In this document: in pieces, positions 28,215-36,461 of the stretch | Layout of the letters: each line of letters begins with the position of its first letter | How positions within the stretch are numbered: the stretch's first letter is position 1 | DNA from: Caballeronia udeis | GTDB taxonomy: Bacteria > Pseudomonadota > Gammaproteobacteria > Burkholderiales > Burkholderiaceae | DNA: 64,000 nucleotides | Direction of reading: 5' to 3' | Assembly (NCBI RefSeq): GCF_001544555.2 | Contig: NZ_FCOK02000013.1 | Span: 62,001-126,000 of the forward strand | The notes under the pieces: model-generated | The model's input: the letters and a program-made list of their open reading frames with translations, nothing else | Databases searched by the model: none | Told to the model about the DNA's origin: nothing | Translations under genes and position numbers: made by a program

Positions 28215-29582
28215 ATGCTGCGTTCCCTGATCCGCCTGTATCTGATCGTGTTGCTGGGCGGCGGCCTGGCTATCGTGTTCGTCGATCAATCGTTCTCGCA
28301 ACTGTTTCATCATCGGGTCACCCAGAACGTGCGCGACAGCGTCAAAGCGTATGCATTCGTGCTGACCGATTACCTTGAACGGCACCCCGGTGAGCAGCGG
28401 GCGGCGGCACTGGCTGAACTGCAAAGACATGGTGAAGAGGGTTTCAGCCTGCTCACGATGAAAGACGTGATCCCTGTTCTCGACACCGAGCAGTTGCGCG
28501 ACCTTCGTGACGGCAAGCTGGTGCTCAGCATGGATGCCAAGGATTACTACCTGCCGTTGCCCGACGGCACGATCGTCCATGCCCATCCCGATGAGCCGGG
28601 CAACCTGGACATCAAGGCGCTGGCGTATGGCCTGGTCGCGCTCGCAACGCTGTTGTCCGTGGTCCTGTGGATTCACTATCACTGGCGCGACTTGAGGAAG
28701 CTCGAGGCTGCCGCCCGCGCGTTCGGCAGAGGCCAATTGTCGACCCGCGCCGATCTGTCGAAGAAATCGAATATCTACGACCTTTCAAAGCAGTTCAACG
28801 AAATGGCGCGGCAGATTGAAGCGTCGATCCTGCATCAGCGCGACATGATGCACGGCATCTCGCATGAGCTGAAAACGCCTCTTGCACGCCTCGAATTCGG
28901 CCTTGCGCTGTTGCAGTCGCCTGAATCCCCGGAGCGGCAGCGCGAACGTCAGCTTGCGCTGCGCCGCGATGTGCGTGGACTCGATGAGCTCGTCACCGAA
29001 CTGCTGACGTTGAGCCGGCTTGAACAAGGCGCGGCACATATGGTGCTGATGCAGGTGTCGGTGAGCGAATTGCTGGACAGCGTGGCGGCGAGCATGGCTC
29101 ATGATGTCGCTGACCGGGCGCTGTCTCTGTCGGTCATCATGTCCGGCGCGCCCGTGAGTCATGTCTGCGATCCGAAGCTGGTTGCGCGGGCATTGTTGAA
29201 CCTGATCCGCAACAGCACCCGCTACGCGCAGCACGCCATTTCGCTCAGTGCTTGCCTCGGGCCGGCGGACGCGCTCGTGCTTATCGTGGACGATGACGGC
29301 CCCGGTATCCCCATCGCGGAGCGCTCGCGTATCTTCGAACCGTTTCATCGGCTCGATGCAAGCCGCGACCGGCACACCGGCGGCTTCGGGCTTGGTCTGG
29401 CGATTGTGCGCCGGGTGGCCCTGGTCCACGGCGGCGAGGTACGGCTCGAAGAGTCCGCTTCGGGTGGCGCGCGTTTCCTGATCACGTTGCCATCCGTGCC
29501 CTTGCCTGCAGCGGGAGGCACCCCGGGCGGCGCGACGGCCAGGCAGGACAAGAGAGGGTTTGCGACCAAGCTCATGGTCTGA
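28215..29582 (+). CDS. Membrane sensor histidine kinase, RstB-like
   Basis: 455 residues. A first membrane helix (about 4-25) is followed by a periplasmic sensor (26-135) and a second helix (about 137-155). Then come a HAMP domain (RDLRKLEAAARAFGRGQLSTRADL...), HisKA with HGISHELKTPLARL (His at about 217), and HATPase with NLIRNSTRYAQ, DDDGPGIP and GGFGLGLAIVRR. It phosphorylates the regulator encoded immediately upstream. A basic low-complexity tail (GGTPGGATARQDKRG) follows the kinase core. Confidence 0.93.
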   Translation: MLRSLIRLYLIVLLGGGLAIVFVDQSFSQLFHHRVTQNVRDSVKAYAFVLTDYLERHPGEQRAAALAELQRHGEEGFSLLTMKDVIPVLDTEQLRDLRDGKLVLSMDAKDYYLPLPDGTIVHAHPDEPGNLDIKALAYGLVALATLLSVVLWIHYHWRDLRKLEAAARAFGRGQLSTRADLSKKSNIYDLSKQFNEMARQIEASILHQRDMMHGISHELKTPLARLEFGLALLQSPESPERQRERQLALRRDVRGLDELVTELLTLSRLEQGAAHMVLMQVSVSELLDSVAASMAHDVADRALSLSVIMSGAPVSHVCDPKLVARALLNLIRNSTRYAQHAISLSACLGPADALVLIVDDDGPGIPIAERSRIFEPFHRLDASRDRHTGGFGLGLAIVRRVALVHGGEVRLEESASGGARFLITLPSVPLPAAGGTPGGATARQDKRGFATKLMV

Positions 29583-29849
29583 TGGATGGTCAGTCCTCGT
29601 GACCCTGTCGCCTGTCCGCAAAATAACGGGCGGGGGGCTTGTGTTTACACATGCCCCATGACGAGGATTTCGCGGCATACCACGCGGCGCATTTAATCGT
29701 GTCCTTGCGCGGCCCTTGTCCGTTAGTAAGTGCTTGCCTGCTTAGTCACGCTAAGCGCACCGTTGCGCGTTAGCGGACTCTGCGCTAGCGGCACACGGAA
29801 CTCAAGACACCATCCACCACCAGCAAAACCCACCCCCAATCGTTAAATG

Positions 29850-29876
29850 TTGTCAGATCGAGGCCGACGTTATTTT
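29850..29876 (+). promoter_or_regulatory. Weak sigma-70-like promoter candidate
   Basis: TTGTCA (29850-29855) and TATTTT (29871-29876) are separated by 15 bases, just ahead of the structured segment that ends in a terminator. The match is weak and the spacing short, so it is given only as a possible start of the small RNA. Confidence 0.25.
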
Positions 29877-29882
29877 CTTTCG

Positions 29883-29989
29883 GCGCGAATGCGGAGACAC
29901 TAGCTTCACCCTTCCGAGGGTGTGTCCCGCGACGAAATCATCCTCGTCGCGCTTCAAGTCCCATCCCGCCCGGGTGGGACTTTTTTTTA
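29883..29989 (+). ncRNA. Candidate small RNA or structured 3' region
   Basis: About 105 bases with three successive stem-loops and no reading frame. These are CACCCT-TCCG-AGGGTG (about 29906-29922), GCGACGA...TCGTCGC (about 29929-29951), and an AGTCCCA/TGGGACT stem followed by eight T residues. It starts about 300 bases after the kinase stop, and the region between (29583-29880) holds no gene. It could be an independent small RNA or the end of the two-component transcript; both readings fit the sequence. Confidence 0.4.
29956..29988 (+). terminator. Rho-independent terminator
   Basis: AGTCCCA...TGGGACT stem with a GC-rich, partly paired interior, followed by TTTTTTTT. It ends plus-strand transcription just before the convergent LysR gene. 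Confidence 0.85.
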
Positions 29990-29998
29990 ATGCGTCGA

Positions 29999-30904
29999 CT
30001 AGCGGTTCGAAAAAGCCTGGCGACGGCGGAACAGGTCACGCGCGATGGAACAGAAGAGGGCGGTGGTCTGGCCTTCGTCCTGAAGGCGGCGGCTCATGAT
30101 GATCGGCGAGGTGGGGCCGGGTTCGGGCAGGTGCCGGTAGACTACCCCATGCACTCTTAAACCGTCGACGCTCTCCGGTACAAGCGACACACCCACTCGC
30201 GCCGCAACGAGTCCAAGCGCCGTCTGCAACTCCCGTACTTCGTGTACTGCAGAAGGTTCCAGCGCATGGTCACGTAGCGCCGATAACTGCTGGTCCGCGT
30301 AACTCGGGCGCGGCGAACTCGGATAGACAATCAGCGTCTCGCGGGCCATATCCTCCAGCGTCAATTCCACCGAAGCGTCCGCTAACGGATGATCTTCCGG
30401 CAGCGCGGCAATCATCCGTTCCTCGACCAGTACCTCGCGCGTGAGTTGCACGTCATCGAAACGCAATCGTCCAAAACCGACGTCGATCCGTCCGCCCTTC
30501 AATGCACCGAGTTGTTCGAGCGTGAACATCTCGATCAACGACAATTCGATCTGTGGAGCAGCCTCGCGAAATGCGCGGATTACCTGTGGAAGCGCCCCAT
30601 AAAGCGTGGACGGCACGAAGCCGATCACAATGCGTTCGGCCAGTTGCGCAAGCCGGCGCGTGAGCGGAACGAGTTCGTCGCTTTCATCGACCAGGCGCTT
30701 TGCCTGCGCGTAGAAAACGCGGCCCGCTTCGGTCAGGCGCAAAGGCCGCGAGCCGTGCTCGAACAGCGGCAACCCGACGCTTTCTTCAATCTGCTGGATC
30801 TGCCGGCTGAGCGGCGGCTGCGTCATGTGCAGGCGACCGGCCGCACGTGTGATGTTCATTTCTTCGGCTACCGCGATGAAATAGCGGAGTTGTCGCAGCT
30901 CCAT
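29999..30904 (-). CDS. LysR-family regulator, BenM/CatM/CatR-like
   Basis: 301 residues. The N-terminal HTH is MELRQLRYFIAVAEEMNITRAAGRLHMTQPPLSRQIQQIEE. The effector domain (about 90-295) contains IGFVPSTLYGALPQVIRAFREAAP and GRIDVGFGRL, features shared with regulators of aromatic-ring-cleavage pathways such as BenM and CatM. No aromatic gene lies beside it in this window. The MFS exporter upstream on the same strand, 237 bases away, is a possible target. The effector is unknown. Confidence 0.9.
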   Translation of the reverse strand: MELRQLRYFIAVAEEMNITRAAGRLHMTQPPLSRQIQQIEESVGLPLFEHGSRPLRLTEAGRVFYAQAKRLVDESDELVPLTRRLAQLAERIVIGFVPSTLYGALPQVIRAFREAAPQIELSLIEMFTLEQLGALKGGRIDVGFGRLRFDDVQLTREVLVEERMIAALPEDHPLADASVELTLEDMARETLIVYPSSPRPSYADQQLSALRDHALEPSAVHEVRELQTALGLVAARVGVSLVPESVDGLRVHGVVYRHLPEPGPTSPIIMSRRLQDEGQTTALFCSIARDLFRRRQAFSNR

Positions 30905-31141
30905 GCAGGCCTCAAATGGTTAAAGATCCAGCGGGTTTGCCAACACGTCCGAATTGCTCCGAAGGACGGGCACAGGACATTGCATGAGGAGGTGTCCGGC
31001 GCCCGCATTTCATGGAGGCGCCGGGCGTGATTGTGACATGGGGAATGAGCGAGCCGGCAAACAAGGGCGCTTGCCGGCATGGCACCGTTTCTCCAGCGCC
31101 CAGCGTATTCGGCATCCGGAGCGCGGGAAAAACGCTGCTTT

Positions 31142-32434
31142 TCAACGGTCCTTGGCGACTTGCTCGACCGCACCGCTTAGCGTTGCCTTAGCAGTTTTAT
31201 CGACATTGGCTGCCCTAAGGATCCAGTTATAAATGGCGCCCGCGATCATCAGGGCCGAGGTGCCGAAAAACACTTCCCGCATGCCGAAATGCCCGCCGAC
31301 AAAACCGCCTGCAAGCGGTCCGGCAACCTGCCCGGTATATTGCGCAGACGTCGAATAACCCAGCATATTTCCTGCAACGGAGGCCGGCACGTTGTGCCGG
31401 ATCACGCTGGCAACGCAAGGCAGCAGTCCGCCGAGCGCCAGGCCCATCAGGAAGCGCAGCACGACCAATTGCCAGCCCCGCGTGACGAACGCCTGCGGGA
31501 TCAGCAGGATGCCCGCCACCGCGAGGCAGCCGATAATGACGTTCCAATGCCCGACCCGATCAGCGAGCTTGCCCAGGTACGAGGCCGAGAGAATGCTGCC
31601 CAATGCCGCGGCCGACATCACCAGTCCCGCGACAAACGTGACCTGATGCACATCGACCACCTGCGCCACGTAGACGGTGATAATCGGCTCGATCGACATG
31701 TTTGCCAGCATCAGGAGCATGCCGGTCACCAGCATGGCGACCGTCGGCCGCTTGTCGCCGATCTCAGCCCAACTGCCACGCCGCTTCCCCTTCTTGCTCA
31801 CGCCCGGGTGACGCTCGTTCTTGACGAAGAATACGGTCGCCAGGAATGTAATAAAAATAAGGGCGCCCGAAGCGAGAAAGGTCGACCGGATTCCGATCAG
31901 CGGCGGCAGTGAGCCACCAATGATCGGGCCAACCAGATTGCCGGCCATGATGCCGGAAGACAGGACGCCAAGCGCCCAGCCGCATCGATCCTTCGGTGTC
32001 TGGGTGGCGACCAGCACGGTGGAACCCGACGCAAATCCGCCGAGCAGGCCCGCAAGAAGTCTAAGGCCGACGAGTTGCCAGACGTTATGCGCCATCCCCA
32101 TCAACGACATGATGACGGCCATGCCGAGGCTGGCGCGGATCAGCATCGGCTTGCGGCCGTAGAGGTCGGCAAGCCGGCCCCACAGTGGCGCGGTCAGCGC
32201 GGCAGTGAAAAACGTCGCACCGTAAGCGACGCCGGACCACTGGACGATCGCGGCATGATCCTTGACGCCCAGCTGTTCCACGTAAAGCGGCAGGAATGGC
32301 AGCATGAGTGTCATGGCCACGATGGTCGTGAACGATCCAAATACGCAGACGATGAGATTGCGCCGCCAGTGGGTGAATTCCTCCGCAGCCGGGGAATCAT
32401 CTTGAAGGGCGCTTGCCGTTTGTTTGTTCATCAT
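31142..32434 (-). CDS. MFS drug-efflux-type transporter
   Basis: About 430 residues with twelve predicted membrane helices. Antiporter marks are MTLMLPFLPLYVEQLGV near the first helix, GRLADLYGRKP in the loop between helices 2 and 3, and GLRLLAGLLGGFASGS. The third is the motif-C-like stretch LSSGIMAGNLVGPIIGG in helix 5, typical of drug/H+ antiporters. ATG 32434 or 32431 is the likely start; the frame extends upstream without a ribosome-binding site. It lies between a LysR and a MarR regulator, so either could control it. Confidence 0.88.
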   Translation of the reverse strand: MMNKQTASALQDDSPAAEEFTHWRRNLIVCVFGSFTTIVAMTLMLPFLPLYVEQLGVKDHAAIVQWSGVAYGATFFTAALTAPLWGRLADLYGRKPMLIRASLGMAVIMSLMGMAHNVWQLVGLRLLAGLLGGFASGSTVLVATQTPKDRCGWALGVLSSGIMAGNLVGPIIGGSLPPLIGIRSTFLASGALIFITFLATVFFVKNERHPGVSKKGKRRGSWAEIGDKRPTVAMLVTGMLLMLANMSIEPIITVYVAQVVDVHQVTFVAGLVMSAAALGSILSASYLGKLADRVGHWNVIIGCLAVAGILLIPQAFVTRGWQLVVLRFLMGLALGGLLPCVASVIRHNVPASVAGNMLGYSTSAQYTGQVAGPLAGGFVGGHFGMREVFFGTSALMIAGAIYNWILRAANVDKTAKATLSGAVEQVAKDR

Positions 32435-32650
32435 TCTGTCCGGGTCAGCGCGGGAGGGTGAGTGTTGTCCGGCGACTTCCTGAGGGCCGGAACAACCGCC
32501 CCGCGCAAAGTGAGGAAGCGAGCGGGCTTCAACCCGGATCGTAAGGCGTGAACGGTGGCGCAACCAGTCCGCTGTCTATACCGGTATGGCGACTACCCGG
32601 CAGGGTTCTGTCACATGACAGAAGACGTGACCGAAGGCTCGACCTAAGCC

Positions 32651-32698
32651 GTCACCTAAGACGTCACCTAAGACGTCACCTAAGACGTCATCTAAGCC
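32651..32698. repeat. Four-copy 12-base tandem repeat
   Basis: GTCACCTAAGAC is repeated three times exactly, then once with changes (GTCATCTAAGCC), and a partial copy precedes it. The last copy overlaps the 3' end of the marR gene and the rest lies just beyond its stop. The period is a multiple of three, but the repeat is mostly noncoding. It may be a slippage-prone tract; no function is evident. Confidence 0.85.
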
Positions 32699-33189
32699 GG
32701 CGCCTCAACACCGCGGGCCTGTAATGAAGTAAGCAGCTTCATCATAAGCCGGATGAGGTCCTTCCTGTCTCGCGGGGTCAGATCTTCGAACAGCTCCGCT
32801 ATTGCCAGTTGCGATGGCAGAAGCGTTTTTTCCACGACTCGTTTTCCGTCCTCGGTGATCTCGATGAGCGTGGCGCGGCGATCGCGCTCGTGAGGCACAC
32901 GTCGCACCAGATTCTCTTTTTCGAGGCCATCAACCAGGACTGTCACATTACGGGGCGACATCTCGAGAAACTCCGCAAGCTCTCCCATGCTGACGCGCTC
33001 CGCCTTTGTCGCCAGACCCAGCAGCATGGTGGCGCGAGGCACGGTTAAACCGGCGTCGACCGGCAGGTGTGAACGCGCCCACCGATGATAGGCCAAGCCG
33101 AATTTACCAAAGACAGCAAGCAACTGACTGCTCTCCGGAGAGACAGGAACGGTAACGGACAATTCTCTCGGAACACTTTTTCTTGACAT
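32692..33189 (-). CDS. MarR-family transcriptional regulator
   Basis: 165 residues with the winged helix in the middle: RATMLLGLATKAERVSMGELAEFLEMSPRNVTVLVDGLEKENLVRRVPHERDRRATLIEITEDGKR. The D-x-R-x8-T(E)-x-G wing is complete. Helices at both ends would form the dimer. It is divergent from a three-gene RND efflux operon and probably represses it until a phenolic or drug-like ligand binds. Its start codon lies inside a large palindrome. Confidence 0.92.
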   Translation of the reverse strand: MSRKSVPRELSVTVPVSPESSQLLAVFGKFGLAYHRWARSHLPVDAGLTVPRATMLLGLATKAERVSMGELAEFLEMSPRNVTVLVDGLEKENLVRRVPHERDRRATLIEITEDGKRVVEKTLLPSQLAIAELFEDLTPRDRKDLIRLMMKLLTSLQARGVEAPA

Positions 33190-33230
33190 CTAATTTAGTA
33201 TCAATTGATAATTTATTAGATGATATCTAA
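33187..33230. promoter_or_regulatory. MarR operator region with two palindromes
   Basis: A perfect palindrome TATCAATTGATA (33199-33210) is the centre of a larger symmetry: CATCTAAT (33187-33194) mirrors ATTAGATG (33215-33222) exactly. A second palindrome TTAGAT-GAT-ATCTAA (33216-33230) overlaps the right arm. The region is far more AT-rich than its surroundings and covers the marR start codon. Binding of MarR dimers to repress both marR and the divergent efflux genes is inferred. Confidence 0.7.
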
Positions 33231-33486
33231 TCGCGGTTTGTTACTCAACCTTTCGAAAAGATACGCGCCGTACGAGGTGTCATGCCCACATCTGCGGGAA
33301 ACTCCTACTGAGATTATGCTATGCGCTAGCGCTCAGGATGACGTGTTGTCTGTGGGTGGTGCGAGATAAAAGAGGTGGTCAGGTGATCGATGTCTTCCGG
33401 GATATTTCTTTCTAAATACTTCGGATTCCTTTCAATTGTTTTGCAAGGTAACGCTCGCGAATATTTCCGTTGGCGGACAGAAGAAT

Positions 33487-35052
33487 ATGACACTGAATGA
33501 GTTCCCGATGCACAACGCTGGTGGGGTTCTATCCCATATCCTGGAAAGCGCGTGGCGGCGTTGCGGGGTCGGACTGGTTGCGCTGAGCGTCGCAGGCTGC
33601 GCGGTCGGCCCGGATTATAAGAAACCAACCGTCGAGATTCCCGCCACTTTCAAGGAGGGAGTCGACTGGCAGCGGGCGCAGGCGAATCCCCAGGCGTCGC
33701 TGACAAGTAACTGGTGGCTCGCGTATCAGGACGATCAGCTCACGGACCTGATTGGCAAGGCGCTCAAGGCCAATCAGTCGATCGCACAGGCAGAGGCCGC
33801 ATATCGCCTTGCGCAGGCGACGGTCGAGGCCAACCGGGCGAGCCTGTTCCCTACGGTCACCGCGGGCTTGTCCGGCTCGCGAACCGGTGTAGGGGCGGGT
33901 GCTGTCGGCAATAACACGACCACCAGCAGAGCGGGCGTGTCCAATTCCGTCAACGCAAACGTGGCGGCGAGCTGGGAGCTTGACCTGTGGGGCGAAATCC
34001 GGCGTGAAGTCGAATCGAGCAAAGCCAGCGCTCAGGCAAGCGACGCCCAACTGGCGGGAGAGCGCCTGTCGATTTCGGCTACGCTGGCGATCGATTATTT
34101 TCTGCTGCGGCAAGACGATTTCGACATCGAATCGCTCAAACAGCAGCAGCATATTGACGAGCGCATCCTCGACATGACGCGGGCGGGCTTTATCCAGGGC
34201 TCCCAGTCGAACGACGAAGTGCTGGTGGCACAGGACTCGCTGGAACTGGTGATCGCCGACCTGCAGACCACGCAGACGGCGCGTGAGCAATCTGAACACG
34301 CGATTGCCGTGCTGATCGGTGTGCCGCCAGGCAGCTTTACCCTGGCGCCGCGGTCGGATTACGCCTTCGTGACGCCGGTGGTGCCGCTTGCCCTGCCTTC
34401 GCAGCTGCTCGAACGACGCTACGACGTGGTCAGCGCCGAGCGCACGGCAGCGGCGGCGAACGCAAAGATAGGCGCCGCCGAAGCGGCGTTCTATCCGACG
34501 CTCGATCTGTCGGCTCAAGGCGAGTTCCAGCACAACACGCTTGCCCACCTGTTCTCGCTGCCCAACCGCATCTGGACCCTGGGCCCCGATCTGGCCGCGA
34601 CGATCTTCGACGGCGGTGCGCGCACGGCGGCGGTGCGGGAAGCGCGGGCGACCTACGACGGAGACGTGGCCGCCTATCGCGGGACCGTTCTGAGCGCATT
34701 CGAGAGCGTGGAGGATGGTCTGTCGAACTGGAATCACCTGCAGCAGCAGGAGCAGGCGTTCGCCAATATCTATCAGCGTAACCAGCAGCTCTTCTCGAGC
34801 GAGCATGCCCAGTTTCAGGTCGGCAGCGCGAGCGAGCAGAGCCTGCTGACGCAGCAGCTCACGCTGCTGCAGGCGCAACAGAACCTGAAAGATACCCAGT
34901 CCTCGCTGACGCAGGCCAGCGTCACGATGATCAAGGACCTGGGCGGCGGCTGGCAATGGGACGAGGCGCACGGGGGAGCGGTGAGTACCGGTGCGCCGTC
35001 GGCAAGCGGGCCGAAAGCCGATCCATCAGTAACGGAAGCCTCGGCGCATTAA
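33487..35052 (+). CDS. RND efflux outer-membrane channel lipoprotein (NodT/OprM family)
   Basis: About 521 residues. The signal ends in the lipobox VAGC followed by AVGPDYKKP, the usual OprM-type start. Two similar halves rich in coiled-coil helices follow (first: LIGKALKANQSIAQAEAAYRLAQATVEANRASLFPTV shortened here; second: AEAAFYPTLDLSAQGEFQ). Family phrases include ASWELDLWGEIRREVE and LLERRYDVVSAER. It forms the trimeric exit duct. It is first in the operon (channel, adaptor, pump), a less common order than adaptor, pump, channel. The ATG at 33487 has only a weak GGA site. Confidence 0.93.
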   Translation: MTLNEFPMHNAGGVLSHILESAWRRCGVGLVALSVAGCAVGPDYKKPTVEIPATFKEGVDWQRAQANPQASLTSNWWLAYQDDQLTDLIGKALKANQSIAQAEAAYRLAQATVEANRASLFPTVTAGLSGSRTGVGAGAVGNNTTTSRAGVSNSVNANVAASWELDLWGEIRREVESSKASAQASDAQLAGERLSISATLAIDYFLLRQDDFDIESLKQQQHIDERILDMTRAGFIQGSQSNDEVLVAQDSLELVIADLQTTQTAREQSEHAIAVLIGVPPGSFTLAPRSDYAFVTPVVPLALPSQLLERRYDVVSAERTAAAANAKIGAAEAAFYPTLDLSAQGEFQHNTLAHLFSLPNRIWTLGPDLAATIFDGGARTAAVREARATYDGDVAAYRGTVLSAFESVEDGLSNWNHLQQQEQAFANIYQRNQQLFSSEHAQFQVGSASEQSLLTQQLTLLQAQQNLKDTQSSLTQASVTMIKDLGGGWQWDEAHGGAVSTGAPSASGPKADPSVTEASAH

Positions 35053-35246
35053 GGTGCGGCTTCCGAATGTGTGGCTGCATGAGTCCGCCATGCCCGGTTC
35101 GATCCCGTTTTGTGTTGTAACCGGGATTGGCCGCGCCAGTCATCTCAAGATGAACATTTCATTTCCGTTTGCGCCCACCACGGCGAAAACGACGCAAGAC
35201 GTGTCCCGACCGGCTGCTATCGAGCTCAAGCATGAATGGAGTTTCA

Positions 35247-36449
35247 ATGAATAAGCTATCAACACTGCGTGTACCCCTGCTTTGCCTGGGCGTGATTGCT
35301 GTTGCCGCTTGCAGCAAGAGCGGCCCGCCTCCTGCGCCCCCACCGCCGCAGGTCGGCGTGGTGACAGTCGCGCCGCAAAGCACACCGCTCACCAAAAATC
35401 TGGTCGGCCGGTTGTCGTCCTACATGAGCGCCAACGTGACTGCTCGTGTGTCGGGTGTGCTGCTCAGGCGTGCCTATAAGGAAGGCGGTGCGGTCAAGAA
35501 AGGGCAGTTGCTGTTCGAGATTGATCCGACCTTCTACCAGACCGTGCTTAGCAACAGTCTCGCCACGCTTGCCGGCGACGAGGCCACGTATGCCAATGAC
35601 CGCGTGACGGCGGAGCGCAACCATAAGTTGCTGCCGGTTGGCTCGGTGTCGCAACAAACCGTGGACAATTCCGATGCGACCGTGCGCACCGACGCCGCCA
35701 AGGTCAAGGCTGACCAGGCGTCGGTTCAAAGCGCGCGGATCAATCTCGGCTATACGAAGGTCGTTTCGCCGATCGACGGCATTGCCAGCCAGCAACAGGT
35801 GACCGAGGGCGCTGTCGTTGGCAGCAGCACCAGCGATGCCGGCTCCAGCGGCACCTCGCTCACCACCGTCGATCAGATCGATTCCCTGTACGTAAACTTC
35901 TCGATGAGCGCGGCGGATCTGGTGACGCTGCGGCAGGCGCAGGGACTGGGCAACGTCGCCCTGTCTGCCCAGGACGAGACCAAGGTCCAGATCGTATTGC
36001 CCAACGGCAGCGCCTATGACCAGCCAGGCACGCTGGACTTCTCCGATGTCGCCGTGAATTCGGCTACGGGCGCCGTCAGCTTGCGCGCGCTCGTGCCGAA
36101 TCCCCAGCACCAGCTGCTGCCCGGCATGTATGTGACGCTGAGCGTCAACCTCGGCCAGCAGCACAACGTCTTCCTGGTCCCGCAGCAGGCTTTGCAGCGC
36201 GACACCGGCGGCGCCTATGTGTTCGTCGTGGGGCCGGACGGAAAGGTGCAGCGAAAGACTGTCGACACGAAAGACAGTTATCGCAACAACTGGATCGTCA
36301 CGAACGGCCTGGATAACGGCGATCAGGTCGTCGTGACGGGTCTGCAGGCCGTGCAGGTCGGCGGGCAGGCCAAGCCGGTGCCCTGGCAGTCACCAAGCGC
36401 GGCTTCGAACGGAAGCAATGCCCCCCAGGCATCCGCTGACCACGCTTAA
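35247..36449 (+). CDS. RND efflux periplasmic adaptor (HlyD/AcrA family)
   Basis: 400 residues. A lipoprotein signal ends in AVAAC, then a Pro-rich linker (SKSGPPPAPPPP). The family core has lipoyl halves VSGVLLRRAYKEGGAVKKGQLLFEIDP and INLGYTKVVSPIDGIAS, the hairpin between them, and beta-barrel domains with HQLLPGMYVTLSVNL and VPQQALQRDTGGAYVFVV. ATG at 35247 has GGAG eight bases before. It bridges pump and channel. It is followed by the pump gene after 12 bases. Confidence 0.95.
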   Translation: MNKLSTLRVPLLCLGVIAVAACSKSGPPPAPPPPQVGVVTVAPQSTPLTKNLVGRLSSYMSANVTARVSGVLLRRAYKEGGAVKKGQLLFEIDPTFYQTVLSNSLATLAGDEATYANDRVTAERNHKLLPVGSVSQQTVDNSDATVRTDAAKVKADQASVQSARINLGYTKVVSPIDGIASQQQVTEGAVVGSSTSDAGSSGTSLTTVDQIDSLYVNFSMSAADLVTLRQAQGLGNVALSAQDETKVQIVLPNGSAYDQPGTLDFSDVAVNSATGAVSLRALVPNPQHQLLPGMYVTLSVNLGQQHNVFLVPQQALQRDTGGAYVFVVGPDGKVQRKTVDTKDSYRNNWIVTNGLDNGDQVVVTGLQAVQVGGQAKPVPWQSPSAASNGSNAPQASADHA

Positions 36450-36461
36450 GGAGTCTGCCTC

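Noticed and set aside
32651..32698. Tandem repeat considered as a CRISPR array
   Set aside because: The unit is only 12 bases with no spacers, and no cas gene is present.
33529..34971. 480-codon minus-strand frame inside the outer-membrane channel gene
   Set aside because: Antisense shadow; the plus-strand NodT/OprM protein explains the region.
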